A stretch of 64,000 bases of DNA from an uncultured Alphaproteobacteria bacterium (lineage in GTDB: Bacteria > Pseudomonadota > Alphaproteobacteria > HIMB59 > GCA-002718135). The stretch spans positions 48,643 through 112,642 of the forward strand of contig CACIQI010000004.1 in NCBI GenBank assembly GCA_902588745.1, read 5' to 3'. This document shows, piece after piece, positions 1-8,693 of the stretch. The translations under genes and the position numbers were made by a program. Position 1 is the first letter of the stretch; the number at the start of each line of letters is the position of its first letter. The notes below the pieces were generated by a model that was not told where the DNA came from, did no database searches, and saw only the letters and a list, made by a program, of their open reading frames with translations.

Positions 1-452
1 TTCACACCATCATCAGGAACTGAGTTAAGTTGTGCACCAACATCACCTTGTAATAGACGGTAAGTCATTTTTACCCCAACATCAGCAAAGTATGCTTGAA
101 TTGCTGCCATGAAGTCAGCTGTTAGCTGATCTCCATAATAGAAAACCATATCAAGTTCTCTATTAGAGTCCCAATTTGCTTCTGCTAACAGTTGACGAGC
201 CTTTTCAGGATTGTAACTGTAATCAGGTAGATTTGGAGACTTCATTGGACCGTTTGGTAATAAACTATCCGCCATTATGATTTGATCTTCAAATAATGTT
301 TCACCGATTGTTTTCATGTCAATAGCCATACACAAAGCTTGTCTAACACGAGGATCGGATAATTGGTTACTGTTTGTAGGTTGAGCTGAAGCTGATGAAA
401 TAAACATCAGATGAGCCAACACTGCAACTATAACCACATATAGTTTTTTCAT
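1..452 (-). CDS. ABC transporter substrate-binding protein (family 5, peptide/nickel type), partial, N-lobe apparently missing
   Basis: The gene reads leftward from ATG at 452-450 and runs off the left edge, so only its first 150 codons are visible. A purine-rich ribosome site (AGGAGGAAA, 454-462 complement) supports the start. Residues 1-24 form a clear signal peptide ending ASAQ. By residue 32 the protein already shows DPRVRQALCMAIDM, then a YNPEKARQLLAEANW motif. In family-5 solute-binding proteins these lie well past the middle, near residue 300. So the signal peptide appears joined directly to the second half of the protein, and about 250 residues of the N-terminal lobe are absent. Normal family members are 500-600 residues. 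It would act in the periplasm, but ligand binding without the N-lobe is doubtful. It could be an in-frame deletion remnant, a domain-split protein or an assembly artefact. Confidence 0.8.
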   Translation of the reverse strand, partial: MKKLYVVIVAVLAHLMFISSASAQPTNSNQLSDPRVRQALCMAIDMKTIGETLFEDQIIMADSLLPNGPMKSPNLPDYSYNPEKARQLLAEANWDSNRELDMVFYYGDQLTADFMAAIQAYFADVGVKMTYRLLQGDVGAQLNSVPDDGV

Positions 453-584
453 ATTTCCTCCTATTGAGTAAAATACGCTACTAGCTAGCATATAATTTTC
501 ATATAAACATAATGTTAAACTTTAAACAAGCTATAAAATGCTACAGATTAAACCTCTTTAAATTATTGAAATTGTTAAGAAAAA

Positions 585-1571
585 TTAGTTTTTAATACTA
601 ACTCTTTTAAGCATTTTTTCATGCATTTCTTTGGATCCATCATGATAGGTGCCAAACCATTGATCAAAAGGAATCATAAGATTTCCGTAATTTACTTCAA
701 AATATTTATGATGAAGATAATGATTGTAATTACTGAGATCTATTGCTCTCTTATCATTGATCATCATTTGCTTAAAACCTATATGACCATTTGCTGATCC
801 AAGACCAGCATGAAATAAATGATAAGTCGCGTGTAATGGATGAGAGAGAATAACCCAATGAATGATCACACCTGAAAAATATAATAAGTGTTCAATAGGG
901 TGCATAGACAAACTTGACCATGGCCCAGGATTAACATTTCGATGATGAACAGAATGAGCAATTTTGTACATAAATTTAAAGTGTAAGAAACGATGAATTA
1001 AATAAAAGTGAGCATCTCTAAATGCTGGAATTAGTAAAAGAATAATAAAGAAATAAATCGGAGCTTCACTGAATTGAACAAAAGGTACCAAACCAGAAGC
1101 ATAAAACCAAAAAGATAAAACCTCATAAGCTGTCCAAATTGGAACACCCCAAAACAAACTCCAAAATAAATTATCAAATATTTGTTTATTAAATGTAAAA
1201 ATCTTTTGAATTTTTTCTGGCCAGTTTGGATTAAATTTAAATTTAATTCCCTGAGATTTTTTTACATAAAGAGGTATATGTATTAAACTAAAAAAGATTG
1301 TCCCTATTACATAGTTCCGAATTAAAATTTCAGAAATCCAACCTGGGGAAAGATTTTTCATTTCAGAAAGTGCAGGTGTAAAAAAATAGTAAGCAATAAA
1401 AGCAACAGCCAAGTAAACAAGATTCCAAGAAAAAATATACGAAAAGATAAACCAATCTAAAATTTTTTTTAAATTAAAGGGAAGTATCCAAATAGGATTT
1501 TTATCAGCTGCCTCTTTAGGAACGAAGTGACCTCTTTTATCTCTATATCCAAAATTTTCTTCTTTAATCAT
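585..1571 (-). CDS. Sterol desaturase / fatty acid hydroxylase family membrane protein
   Basis: A 328-residue integral membrane oxygenase of the fatty acid hydroxylase superfamily, which uses a di-iron centre held by histidine clusters to hydroxylate or desaturate lipids. The clusters are visible: HFYLIHR (188-194), HSVHH (206-210), HPIEH (224-228) and HYLHH (284-288), with several hydrophobic segments before and between them (about 45-65, 85-105, 140-185, 230-250). The C-terminal WFGTYHDG is typical of bacterial members. The substrate cannot be read from sequence; alkylglycerol, hopanoid and carotenoid precursors are all possible. It stands alone between two short gaps and shares strand with the DNA ligase upstream. 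Confidence 0.85.
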   Translation of the reverse strand: MIKEENFGYRDKRGHFVPKEAADKNPIWILPFNLKKILDWFIFSYIFSWNLVYLAVAFIAYYFFTPALSEMKNLSPGWISEILIRNYVIGTIFFSLIHIPLYVKKSQGIKFKFNPNWPEKIQKIFTFNKQIFDNLFWSLFWGVPIWTAYEVLSFWFYASGLVPFVQFSEAPIYFFIILLLIPAFRDAHFYLIHRFLHFKFMYKIAHSVHHRNVNPGPWSSLSMHPIEHLLYFSGVIIHWVILSHPLHATYHLFHAGLGSANGHIGFKQMMINDKRAIDLSNYNHYLHHKYFEVNYGNLMIPFDQWFGTYHDGSKEMHEKMLKRVSIKN

Positions 1572-1628
1572 CTTATTTAATTTTTTTACTATATTTAAAT
1601 TTTAATGCAATATTTTGATAATACCATT

Positions 1629-3197
1629 TTAACTCAGCTTAAATTCTTTTTTAAATTCACTAATTGTCAATACTTCATTGACTGGTTTGTCCCAGCGAAT
1701 ACGGTGTATTCTTGGGAATCTCATAGCTACACCTGACTTATGTCTAGTACTTGGAAATACATCATCGAATGCTACTTCTAGTATAATCTCTTTTTTTACT
1801 TCTCTCACAGGACCAAATTTATTGATAGTATTATTCCTAATAAATTTATCTAACACTAATAGCTCTTTGTCAGTGTAACCGGAATACGCTTTTCCTATTG
1901 GAACTAATTCACTCTCTTTCCAAACACCAAAAGTAAAATCTGAATAATATGATGATCTTTTGCCATGTCCTCGTTGAGCATACATTAAAATAGCATCGAC
2001 TAGTTTTGGATTTTTTTTCCATTTGTACCAATACCCCTTTTTTCTCCCTGGTAAATATTCACTATTTTTGAGTTTGATCATGACTCCTTCATTCAAATCA
2101 TCATGAAAATTATTTTTATATTTTGTTAGTTCTTTCCAGGTTGAAAAATTAATGATTGAAGATAAGTCAATTTGATTGCTTTTATTTTCTTTTTGAAATT
2201 TTTCTAAATATTTTCTTCTTTCAAGAAGAGAAAATTTTCGAAGATCTTTTCCTTTATAAAAAAGGATATCATAAGCTCGTATGAAAACAGGAAACTTGTT
2301 TTGAAGATCTTTTGATGCTTTTTTTCTATTTAACCTTTGTTGTAGATCATTGAAACCTGACGGTTTAAAATTTCTCCCTACAAGTAATTCTCCATCAATA
2401 ACCGCATCACCTTTAGTAGCTTCAATTATTTCGGGGAATGCAGATGATATATTATCACCTGTTCTTGAATATAGTGAAACACTTTTTGATGAAACCATAA
2501 GCTGAACCCTAATGCCATCCCATTTATATTCTGCTTGAAATTCATTTGCGTCTAATCTTTTAAAATCTTTTCCCTCATCAATGGGGTTAGCAAGCATCAT
2601 TGGATGAAATAATTTTTTAAAATCTATTTTTGGTTTTGATGTTTCATTTTTTAACCATTGAAATAAATTTTCATATGGAAATTCTAGACCATGCCAAATT
2701 TCTTCAATCTCATTTACAGATTTGTTATACAGATCAGCTAAGGCCGTTTTGACTAATCTTTCTGAGACTCCAATTCGCAATCCACCTGTGCAAATTTTAA
2801 TTAAAGTCCACCTTTCGTTATTAGATAGTTCACTCAAAATTTTACTAAACTCAGTATTAATTTCAGACTTTTTAATTTTTTTTATATTTTCTATTAAGGT
2901 AGATAAATTTTGTGATTTACCTTCTTTTTTTGTCGGCCAAATTAATGATATTGTCTCTGCTAAATCACCAACATAGTCATATGAGTAATCAAATAAATGT
3001 TGATCCACCTGTTCATAGACAAGCTCTCTAAGTTTAGATGCTTTAATAAATTGAAATGAAAGTTGGTCAGATAAAATTGCAAGTGCATATGCACGGTTGA
3101 TATCAAGTATATTAAAATAATCTTGAAGTAATTTAATTTTGGTATTTCGACTTGGTGTTAAAATTAAATTGTGAAGTAAGGAAGAAAATTTTTTCAT
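1629..3197 (-). CDS. ATP-dependent DNA ligase (ligase-associated repair cluster)
   Basis: A 522-residue ATP-dependent DNA ligase that seals nicks through a lysine-AMP intermediate. The nucleotidyltransferase motifs are all present: catalytic Lys225 in EYKWDG, LYSRTGDN (242-249), DGELL (268-272), EGVMIK (370-375) and WYKWKK (390-395), followed by an OB-fold region. The N-terminal 200 residues are the helical DNA-binding domain of the LigB/archaeal-like type. Its start overlaps the stop of the upstream exonuclease by four bases, so the two are translationally coupled. In many bacteria this ligase travels with an MBL exonuclease, an Lhr-type helicase and PdeM, and all four are here. It is distinct from the NAD-dependent replicative LigA, which is not in the window. 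Confidence 0.93.
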   Translation of the reverse strand: MKKFSSLLHNLILTPSRNTKIKLLQDYFNILDINRAYALAILSDQLSFQFIKASKLRELVYEQVDQHLFDYSYDYVGDLAETISLIWPTKKEGKSQNLSTLIENIKKIKKSEINTEFSKILSELSNNERWTLIKICTGGLRIGVSERLVKTALADLYNKSVNEIEEIWHGLEFPYENLFQWLKNETSKPKIDFKKLFHPMMLANPIDEGKDFKRLDANEFQAEYKWDGIRVQLMVSSKSVSLYSRTGDNISSAFPEIIEATKGDAVIDGELLVGRNFKPSGFNDLQQRLNRKKASKDLQNKFPVFIRAYDILFYKGKDLRKFSLLERRKYLEKFQKENKSNQIDLSSIINFSTWKELTKYKNNFHDDLNEGVMIKLKNSEYLPGRKKGYWYKWKKNPKLVDAILMYAQRGHGKRSSYYSDFTFGVWKESELVPIGKAYSGYTDKELLVLDKFIRNNTINKFGPVREVKKEIILEVAFDDVFPSTRHKSGVAMRFPRIHRIRWDKPVNEVLTISEFKKEFKLS

Positions 3198-4183
3198 TCT
3201 ATTTCCTCATCACTTCTTCCTTGGATGGAAAGGGGCTTTGAAACAAGATTTTGTTTCTTACAATAATAAACTAAAGCATCTTCCTGACCGTGTGTAATAA
3301 GAATATTTTTCGCTTTTGATTTTTTAATTGTATCTAATAATTCATTCCAATCGCTATGATCACTAATAACTAACGGTAATTCAATACCTTGTTGTTTTGC
3401 TCTTTGCTTAACAGTCATCCATCCACTTGCCATGCAAATAATAGGATTAGGAAATCGTCTTGACCAACGATCCTTTAAAGCTGAAGGAGGGGCAATAATT
3501 ATTTTACCCTCATAAAAGTTTTTATCTTTTGAAGAGACTTTTTCAAATTTTCCAATATTAATTTTTTCTTTTGAATAATATTGGCATAACTTTTCTAGAG
3601 AGCCATGAATATAAATTGTCTCATTATATTTCTGCTGGCGTAAAAGATTCATTACTCTTTGTGCTTTGCCAAGAGCATACGCACCAACAATATGACAATT
3701 ATTTTTATTTATCTTTACAGATCGTATGAGTTTTTGAATTTCATCTTTGGGATCTGGATGTTGAAATATGGGTAATCCAAATGTTGCTTCGGTAATTAAA
3801 GTATCACATTTAACCAGTTTGAAATTTTTACATGTTTCATCTTTTCCTACTTTATAATCACCTGTGATGACTAAACGATTATTATTTTTTTCAATTAAAA
3901 CTTGAGCACTCCCTAAAATATGTCCTGCAGGGTACAATGTAAAATCATAGTTTTTAATTGAGTATTTTTGTCCGTATCTAAGAGGAGTAAATTTCTTCGC
4001 ACATTTATCTCCGTAGCGAATTTTCATTATGTCTATTGTTTGCCTAGTAGCAATAACATGATCATGTCCAAATCGGGCGTGATCTGCGTGACCATGTGTA
4101 ATAATTGCTGTTTTTTTCGGCAATATTGGATCTATATGTACATTTATATCTTTGATAAATAGCTGATGGTTAATGAAATCCAT
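3194..4183 (-). CDS. Ligase-associated MBL-fold DNA exonuclease
   Basis: A 329-residue metallo-beta-lactamase/beta-CASP type nuclease, the exonuclease partner of the bacterial ATP-dependent ligase cluster. The zinc site THGHADHARFGH spans residues 29-40 (His30, His32, Asp34, His35). Further conserved pieces are LYPAGHILGSAQ, TGDYK, and SDHSDW near the C-terminus. The N-terminal LFIKDINVHIDP matches the usual family opening, which supports this start. Its ATG (4183-4181) directly abuts the in-frame ATG of the divergent helicase at 4184, with no intergenic space. It is probably transcribed with the ligase as one unit, from a promoter that must lie inside the helicase gene. Confidence 0.92.
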   Translation of the reverse strand: MDFINHQLFIKDINVHIDPILPKKTAIITHGHADHARFGHDHVIATRQTIDIMKIRYGDKCAKKFTPLRYGQKYSIKNYDFTLYPAGHILGSAQVLIEKNNNRLVITGDYKVGKDETCKNFKLVKCDTLITEATFGLPIFQHPDPKDEIQKLIRSVKINKNNCHIVGAYALGKAQRVMNLLRQQKYNETIYIHGSLEKLCQYYSKEKINIGKFEKVSSKDKNFYEGKIIIAPPSALKDRWSRRFPNPIICMASGWMTVKQRAKQQGIELPLVISDHSDWNELLDTIKKSKAKNILITHGQEDALVYYCKKQNLVSKPLSIQGRSDEEIE

Positions 4184-6616
4184 ATGAATATAAATAAATC
4201 GAATCCCTTATTATTACACCCCTTAAACAAGTGGATGAAGAAAAAAAAATGGTCCTGGTTTCCTCATCAAATTGAAACCTTTCATTATGTTCGAACTGGA
4301 TCTGATGTTGTTGTATTTGCTCCAACTGGTGCTGGCAAAACATTAACAGGTTTTATTAATCCAATAGATGATTTAATAAAATTAAAAAAATTTAAAGGTC
4401 TTCATACTCTCTATATTTCTCCATTAAAATCTCTTGCCAACGATATTGTGAGAAATTTAGAGAAACCTATTAAAGAGCTTGATTTAAATATTTCATTTCA
4501 AGTAAGAACAGGAGACACAACACCATATAAAAAACAAAAACAAAAACAAAAACCTCCTAATATCCTTATTACAACTCCAGAGTCACTTGCATTGTTAAAT
4601 TCGTATGAGAATGCAAAAGAATTTTTTCACAATCTAAAATATATAATTATTGATGAGATACACACTTTTTTGGATAATAAAAGAGCTGATCTTCTAAGTT
4701 TAAATATTGAAAGACTACAAACTTTCTCTACAAATTTACAACGAATAGGTTTGTCTGCAACTCTCAAGAATAAACAAGACGCCAAAAAATGGCTTTGCCG
4801 CAAAAAACCAAAAATAGTTTCTTATGAAAATTCAGTTTTACCTAAGATTAAAATTCTAGAATCAAAAGAACGTATTCCTTGGTCTGGTCATATGGCTACG
4901 TATTCTATTAATGAAATCTATAAAGAAATAATGAAATCAAAATTAACTATTATTTTTGTTAATACGAGGGCGCAAGCCGAATATATGTTTAAAAACTTAT
5001 GGCTAATTAATAAGAAAAAATTAAAAATTGCTGTTCACCATGGTTCATTAGAAAAAAACCTGCGTTTAAAAGTAGAAAATAATCTTAGCAAAGGATTAGT
5101 TGATTGTGTTGTTGCTACCTCTTCTTTAGAGCTTGGATTAGATTATGGAGATGTCGAAAAAATTATTCAAGTTGGAGCACCTAAAGGAATTAATAGATTA
5201 TTACAGCGTGTAGGAAGATCAAATCATAATTTAAATATACCTTCAAAAGCAATTTTAGTACCTACTAATCGTTTTGAATTTATCGAAGCAAAAGCTGCTA
5301 TTGAAGAAATAAAAAAAAATAAATTAGATAAAATAGATTTAAAAGAAGGAAGTTTTGATGTTGTAGCTCAACATATTTTTGCAACGGCTTGTGCGGGGCA
5401 ATTTAATATCAATGATCTCTACAAAGAAATTATCAAAGCATATCCATACAAAAAATTAAAACTTAATGATTTTAAACAATTGATTAATCTCATACAAGAT
5501 GGCGGATATGTTTTAAAAAATTATGATCAATTTAAGAGAATCTTCCAACTGAGAGAAAATAAAAATATTTATAAGTTAGTAAATAAAAGAGAAACACGAA
5601 AATACCGCATGAATGTTGGAACAATAATTGAAAATCCGATGTTAAAAATAAAACTTGGGACAAAAACGTTAGGGAATATAGAAGAAGTTTTTATTCAAAA
5701 TCTTTCTCAAGGTGATTCATTTATATTTGCTGGTCAAGTACTAGAATTTCAATCAATGAAAAATAATTTGGTACAAGTTAAAAGAAGTAAATCTTTAATT
5801 TCAAAAATTCCATCATACTCTGGAGGCAGAATGCCATTATCAACAAATTTGGCTAACTCAGTTAGGGCTTTGTTGGCAAAAAGTAATATGTGGGATTTAT
5901 ATCCAGAGCAAATTACTCAATGGTTAAAAAGACAAAAAAATATATCTAAAATTCCTAAAAAAGATGAATATCTAGTGGAACAATTCCCTCGAAAAAAAAA
6001 TTTTTATACTGTTATCTATACTTTTGCAGGATGGCATGCCAATCAAACACTAGGATTTTTATTGCTGAGAGGCTTTAAAGAATTTAACTATAAACCTCTA
6101 GGTTTTGTCGCTAATGATTATGCTATTGTTTTATGGTCTTTAAGAGAAGCAAAAGAAATTAAAACAATTCTAAATTTAGGATTGTTAGATAAACATTTAG
6201 ACAATTATCTTGAAGAAACTTCAATAGTCAAAAGATTGTTTAGAGATAATGCAATTATATCTTGTTTAATAGAAAGAAGGTTGCCAGGGATGGAAAAAAC
6301 TGGAAAGCAAGTTTTATTTAGTTCTGATCTAATTTATACAGTTCTCAAAAAAAATGAACCAGATCACATTCTTCTAAAATCATCATATGAAGACGCAAAA
6401 AAGAATATGATTGATTATGATAGACTTAGAGAAATCTTAAAAAAAATTGATAAAAAAATTATATTAAAAAAACTCACAAGTATCTCACCATTGGCTGTTC
6501 CAATTATTCTTGAAATTAATAGAGAAAATTTATCAAAAAAGGAAACTGATGAATATATTTTAGAGGATTTAGAAAATGAAATATTAAAAGAGGCTAATGT
6601 TTTATCAATTAATTAA
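4166..6616 (+). CDS. Ligase-associated DEXH-box DNA helicase (Lhr-like)
   Basis: An 816-residue superfamily 2 helicase of the Lhr-core type. Visible motifs: Walker A APTGAGKT (52-59), DEIH box (163-166), a SAT motif in GLSATL, TSSLELGLD and the arginine-finger motif QRVGRSNH, then the winged-helix and C-terminal Lhr domains. It unwinds DNA during repair, together with the ligase, exonuclease and PdeM. Two starts are possible: ATG at 4166, which overlaps the divergent exonuclease gene by 18 bases, or ATG at 4184, which abuts it exactly. Neither has a convincing ribosome site. A short CAAAAA tandem (4535-4552) encodes a Lys/Gln run between motifs. The stop overlaps the pdeM start by 20 bases. 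Confidence 0.92.
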   Translation: MVNEIHMNINKSNPLLLHPLNKWMKKKKWSWFPHQIETFHYVRTGSDVVVFAPTGAGKTLTGFINPIDDLIKLKKFKGLHTLYISPLKSLANDIVRNLEKPIKELDLNISFQVRTGDTTPYKKQKQKQKPPNILITTPESLALLNSYENAKEFFHNLKYIIIDEIHTFLDNKRADLLSLNIERLQTFSTNLQRIGLSATLKNKQDAKKWLCRKKPKIVSYENSVLPKIKILESKERIPWSGHMATYSINEIYKEIMKSKLTIIFVNTRAQAEYMFKNLWLINKKKLKIAVHHGSLEKNLRLKVENNLSKGLVDCVVATSSLELGLDYGDVEKIIQVGAPKGINRLLQRVGRSNHNLNIPSKAILVPTNRFEFIEAKAAIEEIKKNKLDKIDLKEGSFDVVAQHIFATACAGQFNINDLYKEIIKAYPYKKLKLNDFKQLINLIQDGGYVLKNYDQFKRIFQLRENKNIYKLVNKRETRKYRMNVGTIIENPMLKIKLGTKTLGNIEEVFIQNLSQGDSFIFAGQVLEFQSMKNNLVQVKRSKSLISKIPSYSGGRMPLSTNLANSVRALLAKSNMWDLYPEQITQWLKRQKNISKIPKKDEYLVEQFPRKKNFYTVIYTFAGWHANQTLGFLLLRGFKEFNYKPLGFVANDYAIVLWSLREAKEIKTILNLGLLDKHLDNYLEETSIVKRLFRDNAIISCLIERRLPGMEKTGKQVLFSSDLIYTVLKKNEPDHILLKSSYEDAKKNMIDYDRLREILKKIDKKIILKKLTSISPLAVPIILEINRENLSKKETDEYILEDLENEILKEANVLSIN

Positions 6617-7250
6617 TTTTGGTAATGAAGAATTTCATGCTTACCCAGATAAATCTCTTTATTGGAAAAGACTAAATACCCTTATAGTATCAGATTTACA
6701 TATAGGAAAATCTATTAGTTATGCAAAAAATAAGCAATTCTTACCTCCGTATGATACAAAAGAAATATTAAACAAAATTTTTGTTAGTTTAGATAAGATT
6801 AAACCAAGTAATTTAATTATAGTTGGTGATTTATTACACGATGTTTTTTCAACTTTGAGTTTAAAAGATCAAGATCATAAAAATCTTAGTCAATATATGA
6901 AAAATACTGATTTCATATGGATTAAGGGTAATCATGATGAAAATATACAAATTGAGGGTTTTAAAAACTTAACAAATTACAAAATTGATAAATTTTTATT
7001 TACACACATACCTATCAAAACATCTTTATTTCAAATTTGTGGTCATTATCATCCAAAGGTAAAAATTTCACACAGAGGTAAAACTATTTTTAAAACATGT
7101 TTTGTACATAATGAAAAAATATTCATTTTACCAAGTTTTGGAATTTTAACGGGTGGATTGGATATCCATTCTAAACAAATAAGTGATGTTTTAGGTAAGA
7201 ATAATATGAGTATTTATCCTGTGGGACAGGATAAGGTTTATAAATTATAA
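6597..7250 (+). CDS. pdeM: Ligase-associated metallophosphoesterase PdeM
   Basis: A 217-residue calcineurin-like phosphoesterase, the fourth member of the ligase-associated DNA repair set. The two-metal motifs are SDLHIGKS (32-39), GDLLHD (77-82), GNHDE (111-115) and GHYHP (149-153). Family members are annotated as DNA damage response endonucleases or phosphodiesterases; the exact DNA substrate is not visible here. It starts inside the end of the helicase gene, so the two are coupled. Its 3' end overlaps the convergent DUF4149 gene by 13 bases, and no terminator separates them. Confidence 0.9.
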   Translation: MFYQLINFGNEEFHAYPDKSLYWKRLNTLIVSDLHIGKSISYAKNKQFLPPYDTKEILNKIFVSLDKIKPSNLIIVGDLLHDVFSTLSLKDQDHKNLSQYMKNTDFIWIKGNHDENIQIEGFKNLTNYKIDKFLFTHIPIKTSLFQICGHYHPKVKISHRGKTIFKTCFVHNEKIFILPSFGILTGGLDIHSKQISDVLGKNNMSIYPVGQDKVYKL

Positions 7251-7666
7251 TTAAAGTAATTGATAATTACGATGCTAACTAAAATAATAAAATTCAATAA
7301 AAATAATAAAACAGAAAGCAAATGCATATATTTAAAATTAGATGATGCTTTTTCATCACCTTCTAATTCTTTATCTCTAAAATTATTAATTTTGGGTGTT
7401 AAATAATTTCTATTAATAATAAAACTTACAGCCACTATTACTAATAAAATAGAATTTAAAATATTACCTGAAATATAACTAAGAATTAAAGATAAAAAAG
7501 TTATTATAAACCCAAATAAAAACATTCGAGGAAAAATTGTTCTTAAAAATTTACTGCTGGCGTTAGTACTTAATGTGGCAAAGACTGAAGGTGAGACAAC
7601 AGCCATAAAAAAAATCATAGACCCTATTAGGATTGTTACTAAAAAAATAAGAGTATAAATTATCAT
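7238..7666 (-). CDS. DUF4149/TMEM205-like small membrane protein
   Basis: A 142-residue protein with four predicted membrane helices (about 3-27, 47-66, 69-85 and 115-137) and a charged loop between helices 3 and 4 (KINNFRDKELEGDEKASS). The pattern, including the phenylalanine- and proline-containing first helix (MAVVSPSVF), resembles DUF4149/TMEM205-like proteins, whose biochemical role is not settled. It is convergent with pdeM and overlaps its end by 13 bases. A hairpin lies just upstream and may end the preceding TPR gene's transcript. Confidence 0.6.
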   Translation of the reverse strand: MIIYTLIFLVTILIGSMIFFMAVVSPSVFATLSTNASSKFLRTIFPRMFLFGFIITFLSLILSYISGNILNSILLVIVAVSFIINRNYLTPKINNFRDKELEGDEKASSNFKYMHLLSVLLFLLNFIILVSIVIINYFNYNL

Positions 7667-7671
7667 CAGTT

Positions 7672-7700
7672 AAAATTGCTCTTATATAAAGAGCAATTGT
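7672..7700 (-). terminator. Hairpin between the TPR gene and the DUF4149 gene
   Basis: The inverted repeat AATTGCTCTT / AAGAGCAATT (7674-7683 with 7689-7698) forms a 10-bp stem with a 5-base loop. Read leftward it is followed by TTTTAA, a weak U-tract. It sits six bases past the TPR gene stop, so it could terminate that transcript. The short U-run lowers confidence. Confidence 0.5.
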
Positions 7701-7705
7701 TATAT

Positions 7706-8179
7706 TTATGAATTATCAATTGCTGTTTTTAATTTTCTATATTCCATAGAATTAGTTCCAGCTATTGTTTCTAATTTTAATAACATTTCATTAGCTTTAT
7801 TCATATTACCAAGGGTGATGTAAAGTTCTCCAAGATATTCATGTGCTCCTAAATGTTCTGGATTTGCTTCTAAAGCAATTCTATATGCTTCAAAGGCCTT
7901 ATCTAGATTTGGCTCACTATGCTTTCTGTAACTAAAACCAAGTAGGTTATATACATCAGCTTTTTTTTCACCTAGGTCTTTACGCTTAGCTATTTTTTCA
8001 AGTAGTTTAATAGATTTATCAAATTTCTTGTAATAGACTAATTCGTAAGCTTTATCGTATAATTTTGTGACTTGTTCACTAGCTGAAATGCTAGTTTCAC
8101 TATCATCTGAACTAGTACTAGCTGCAAATGATGTGGAACTTATAAATAATAATGTAAGTAATATTCTAATCATCATCAT
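7706..8179 (-). CDS. Exported TPR-repeat protein
   Basis: A 157-residue protein with a signal peptide (MMMIRILLTLLFISSTSFA, cut near residue 19-20), then about three tetratricopeptide repeats. The best is residues 77-115 (DVYNLLGFSYRKHSEP... then ALEANPEHLGAHEYLGEL). TPRs are protein-protein scaffolds, so this is probably a periplasmic partner or assembly factor. Its partner is unknown. It follows the DUF4396 gene on the same strand with a 51-base gap and may be part of that transcription unit. Confidence 0.75.
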   Translation of the reverse strand: MMMIRILLTLLFISSTSFAASTSSDDSETSISASEQVTKLYDKAYELVYYKKFDKSIKLLEKIAKRKDLGEKKADVYNLLGFSYRKHSEPNLDKAFEAYRIALEANPEHLGAHEYLGELYITLGNMNKANEMLLKLETIAGTNSMEYRKLKTAIDNS

Positions 8180-8230
8180 GAAATATGTTGGTTTAAAACA
8201 AATTCAATATTCGTTTGTGAATTAATTTAA

Positions 8231-8689
8231 TTAATGGCAGGCAATATTATATTTTTTTAATCTGTAATAATTATATGGCCAAGGCGTTAGAAAGCCTGCA
8301 AGAAGCATAATAGGAATTACCCACCATACAAGTTTAGCGCCACCCATAATGATCCAGTCAACTGCATTCATGGCTATTTCCATAGACACCATTGATATTA
8401 AACTCATTCCTATAGCTGTTTTAAAAGCTTTGCTGATAATCATTTGTCTTGATAAAACGACAGTCTCTAAAATGATGCTAGTAATAATACCATTAATTAT
8501 TGCTAGGATCATAATATAAAGAGTAGGCCAAGGAATGCCAGTTAATTGAAAATAGAGTATGGTTCCAAAGTCGCCAATACTACATCCTAGCAGACACCAA
8601 GCAGTATTTTTAGCACTTCTTCTCCATGTATGTTTACATTTCCAATGAAATCGTGGGGCTGGTTTTTTTAATGTTTCAGCAACAGACAT
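8231..8689 (-). CDS. DUF4396-type small membrane protein
   Basis: A 152-residue membrane protein. It has a hydrophilic N-terminus containing FHWKCKHTWRRSAKNT, then CLLGCSIGDFGT, three or four hydrophobic helices, and a C-terminal LTPWPYNYYRLKKY. The CLxGCxxGD signature after a Trp/Thr-rich start and the closing Pro-Trp-Pro-Tyr-Asn-Tyr match my memory of DUF4396 proteins, which have no established function. The paired cysteines and several histidines could bind a metal; that is inference. It lies four bases downstream of the ASPIC/UnbV gene, so the two are surely co-transcribed. Confidence 0.7.
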   Translation of the reverse strand: MSVAETLKKPAPRFHWKCKHTWRRSAKNTAWCLLGCSIGDFGTILYFQLTGIPWPTLYIMILAIINGIITSIILETVVLSRQMIISKAFKTAIGMSLISMVSMEIAMNAVDWIIMGGAKLVWWVIPIMLLAGFLTPWPYNYYRLKKYNIACH

Positions 8690-8693
8690 TAAA

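Noticed and set aside
4535..4552. CAAAAA triple repeat in the helicase gene
   Set aside because: A short Lys/Gln loop in an AT-rich gene; no sign of frameshift or regulatory use.
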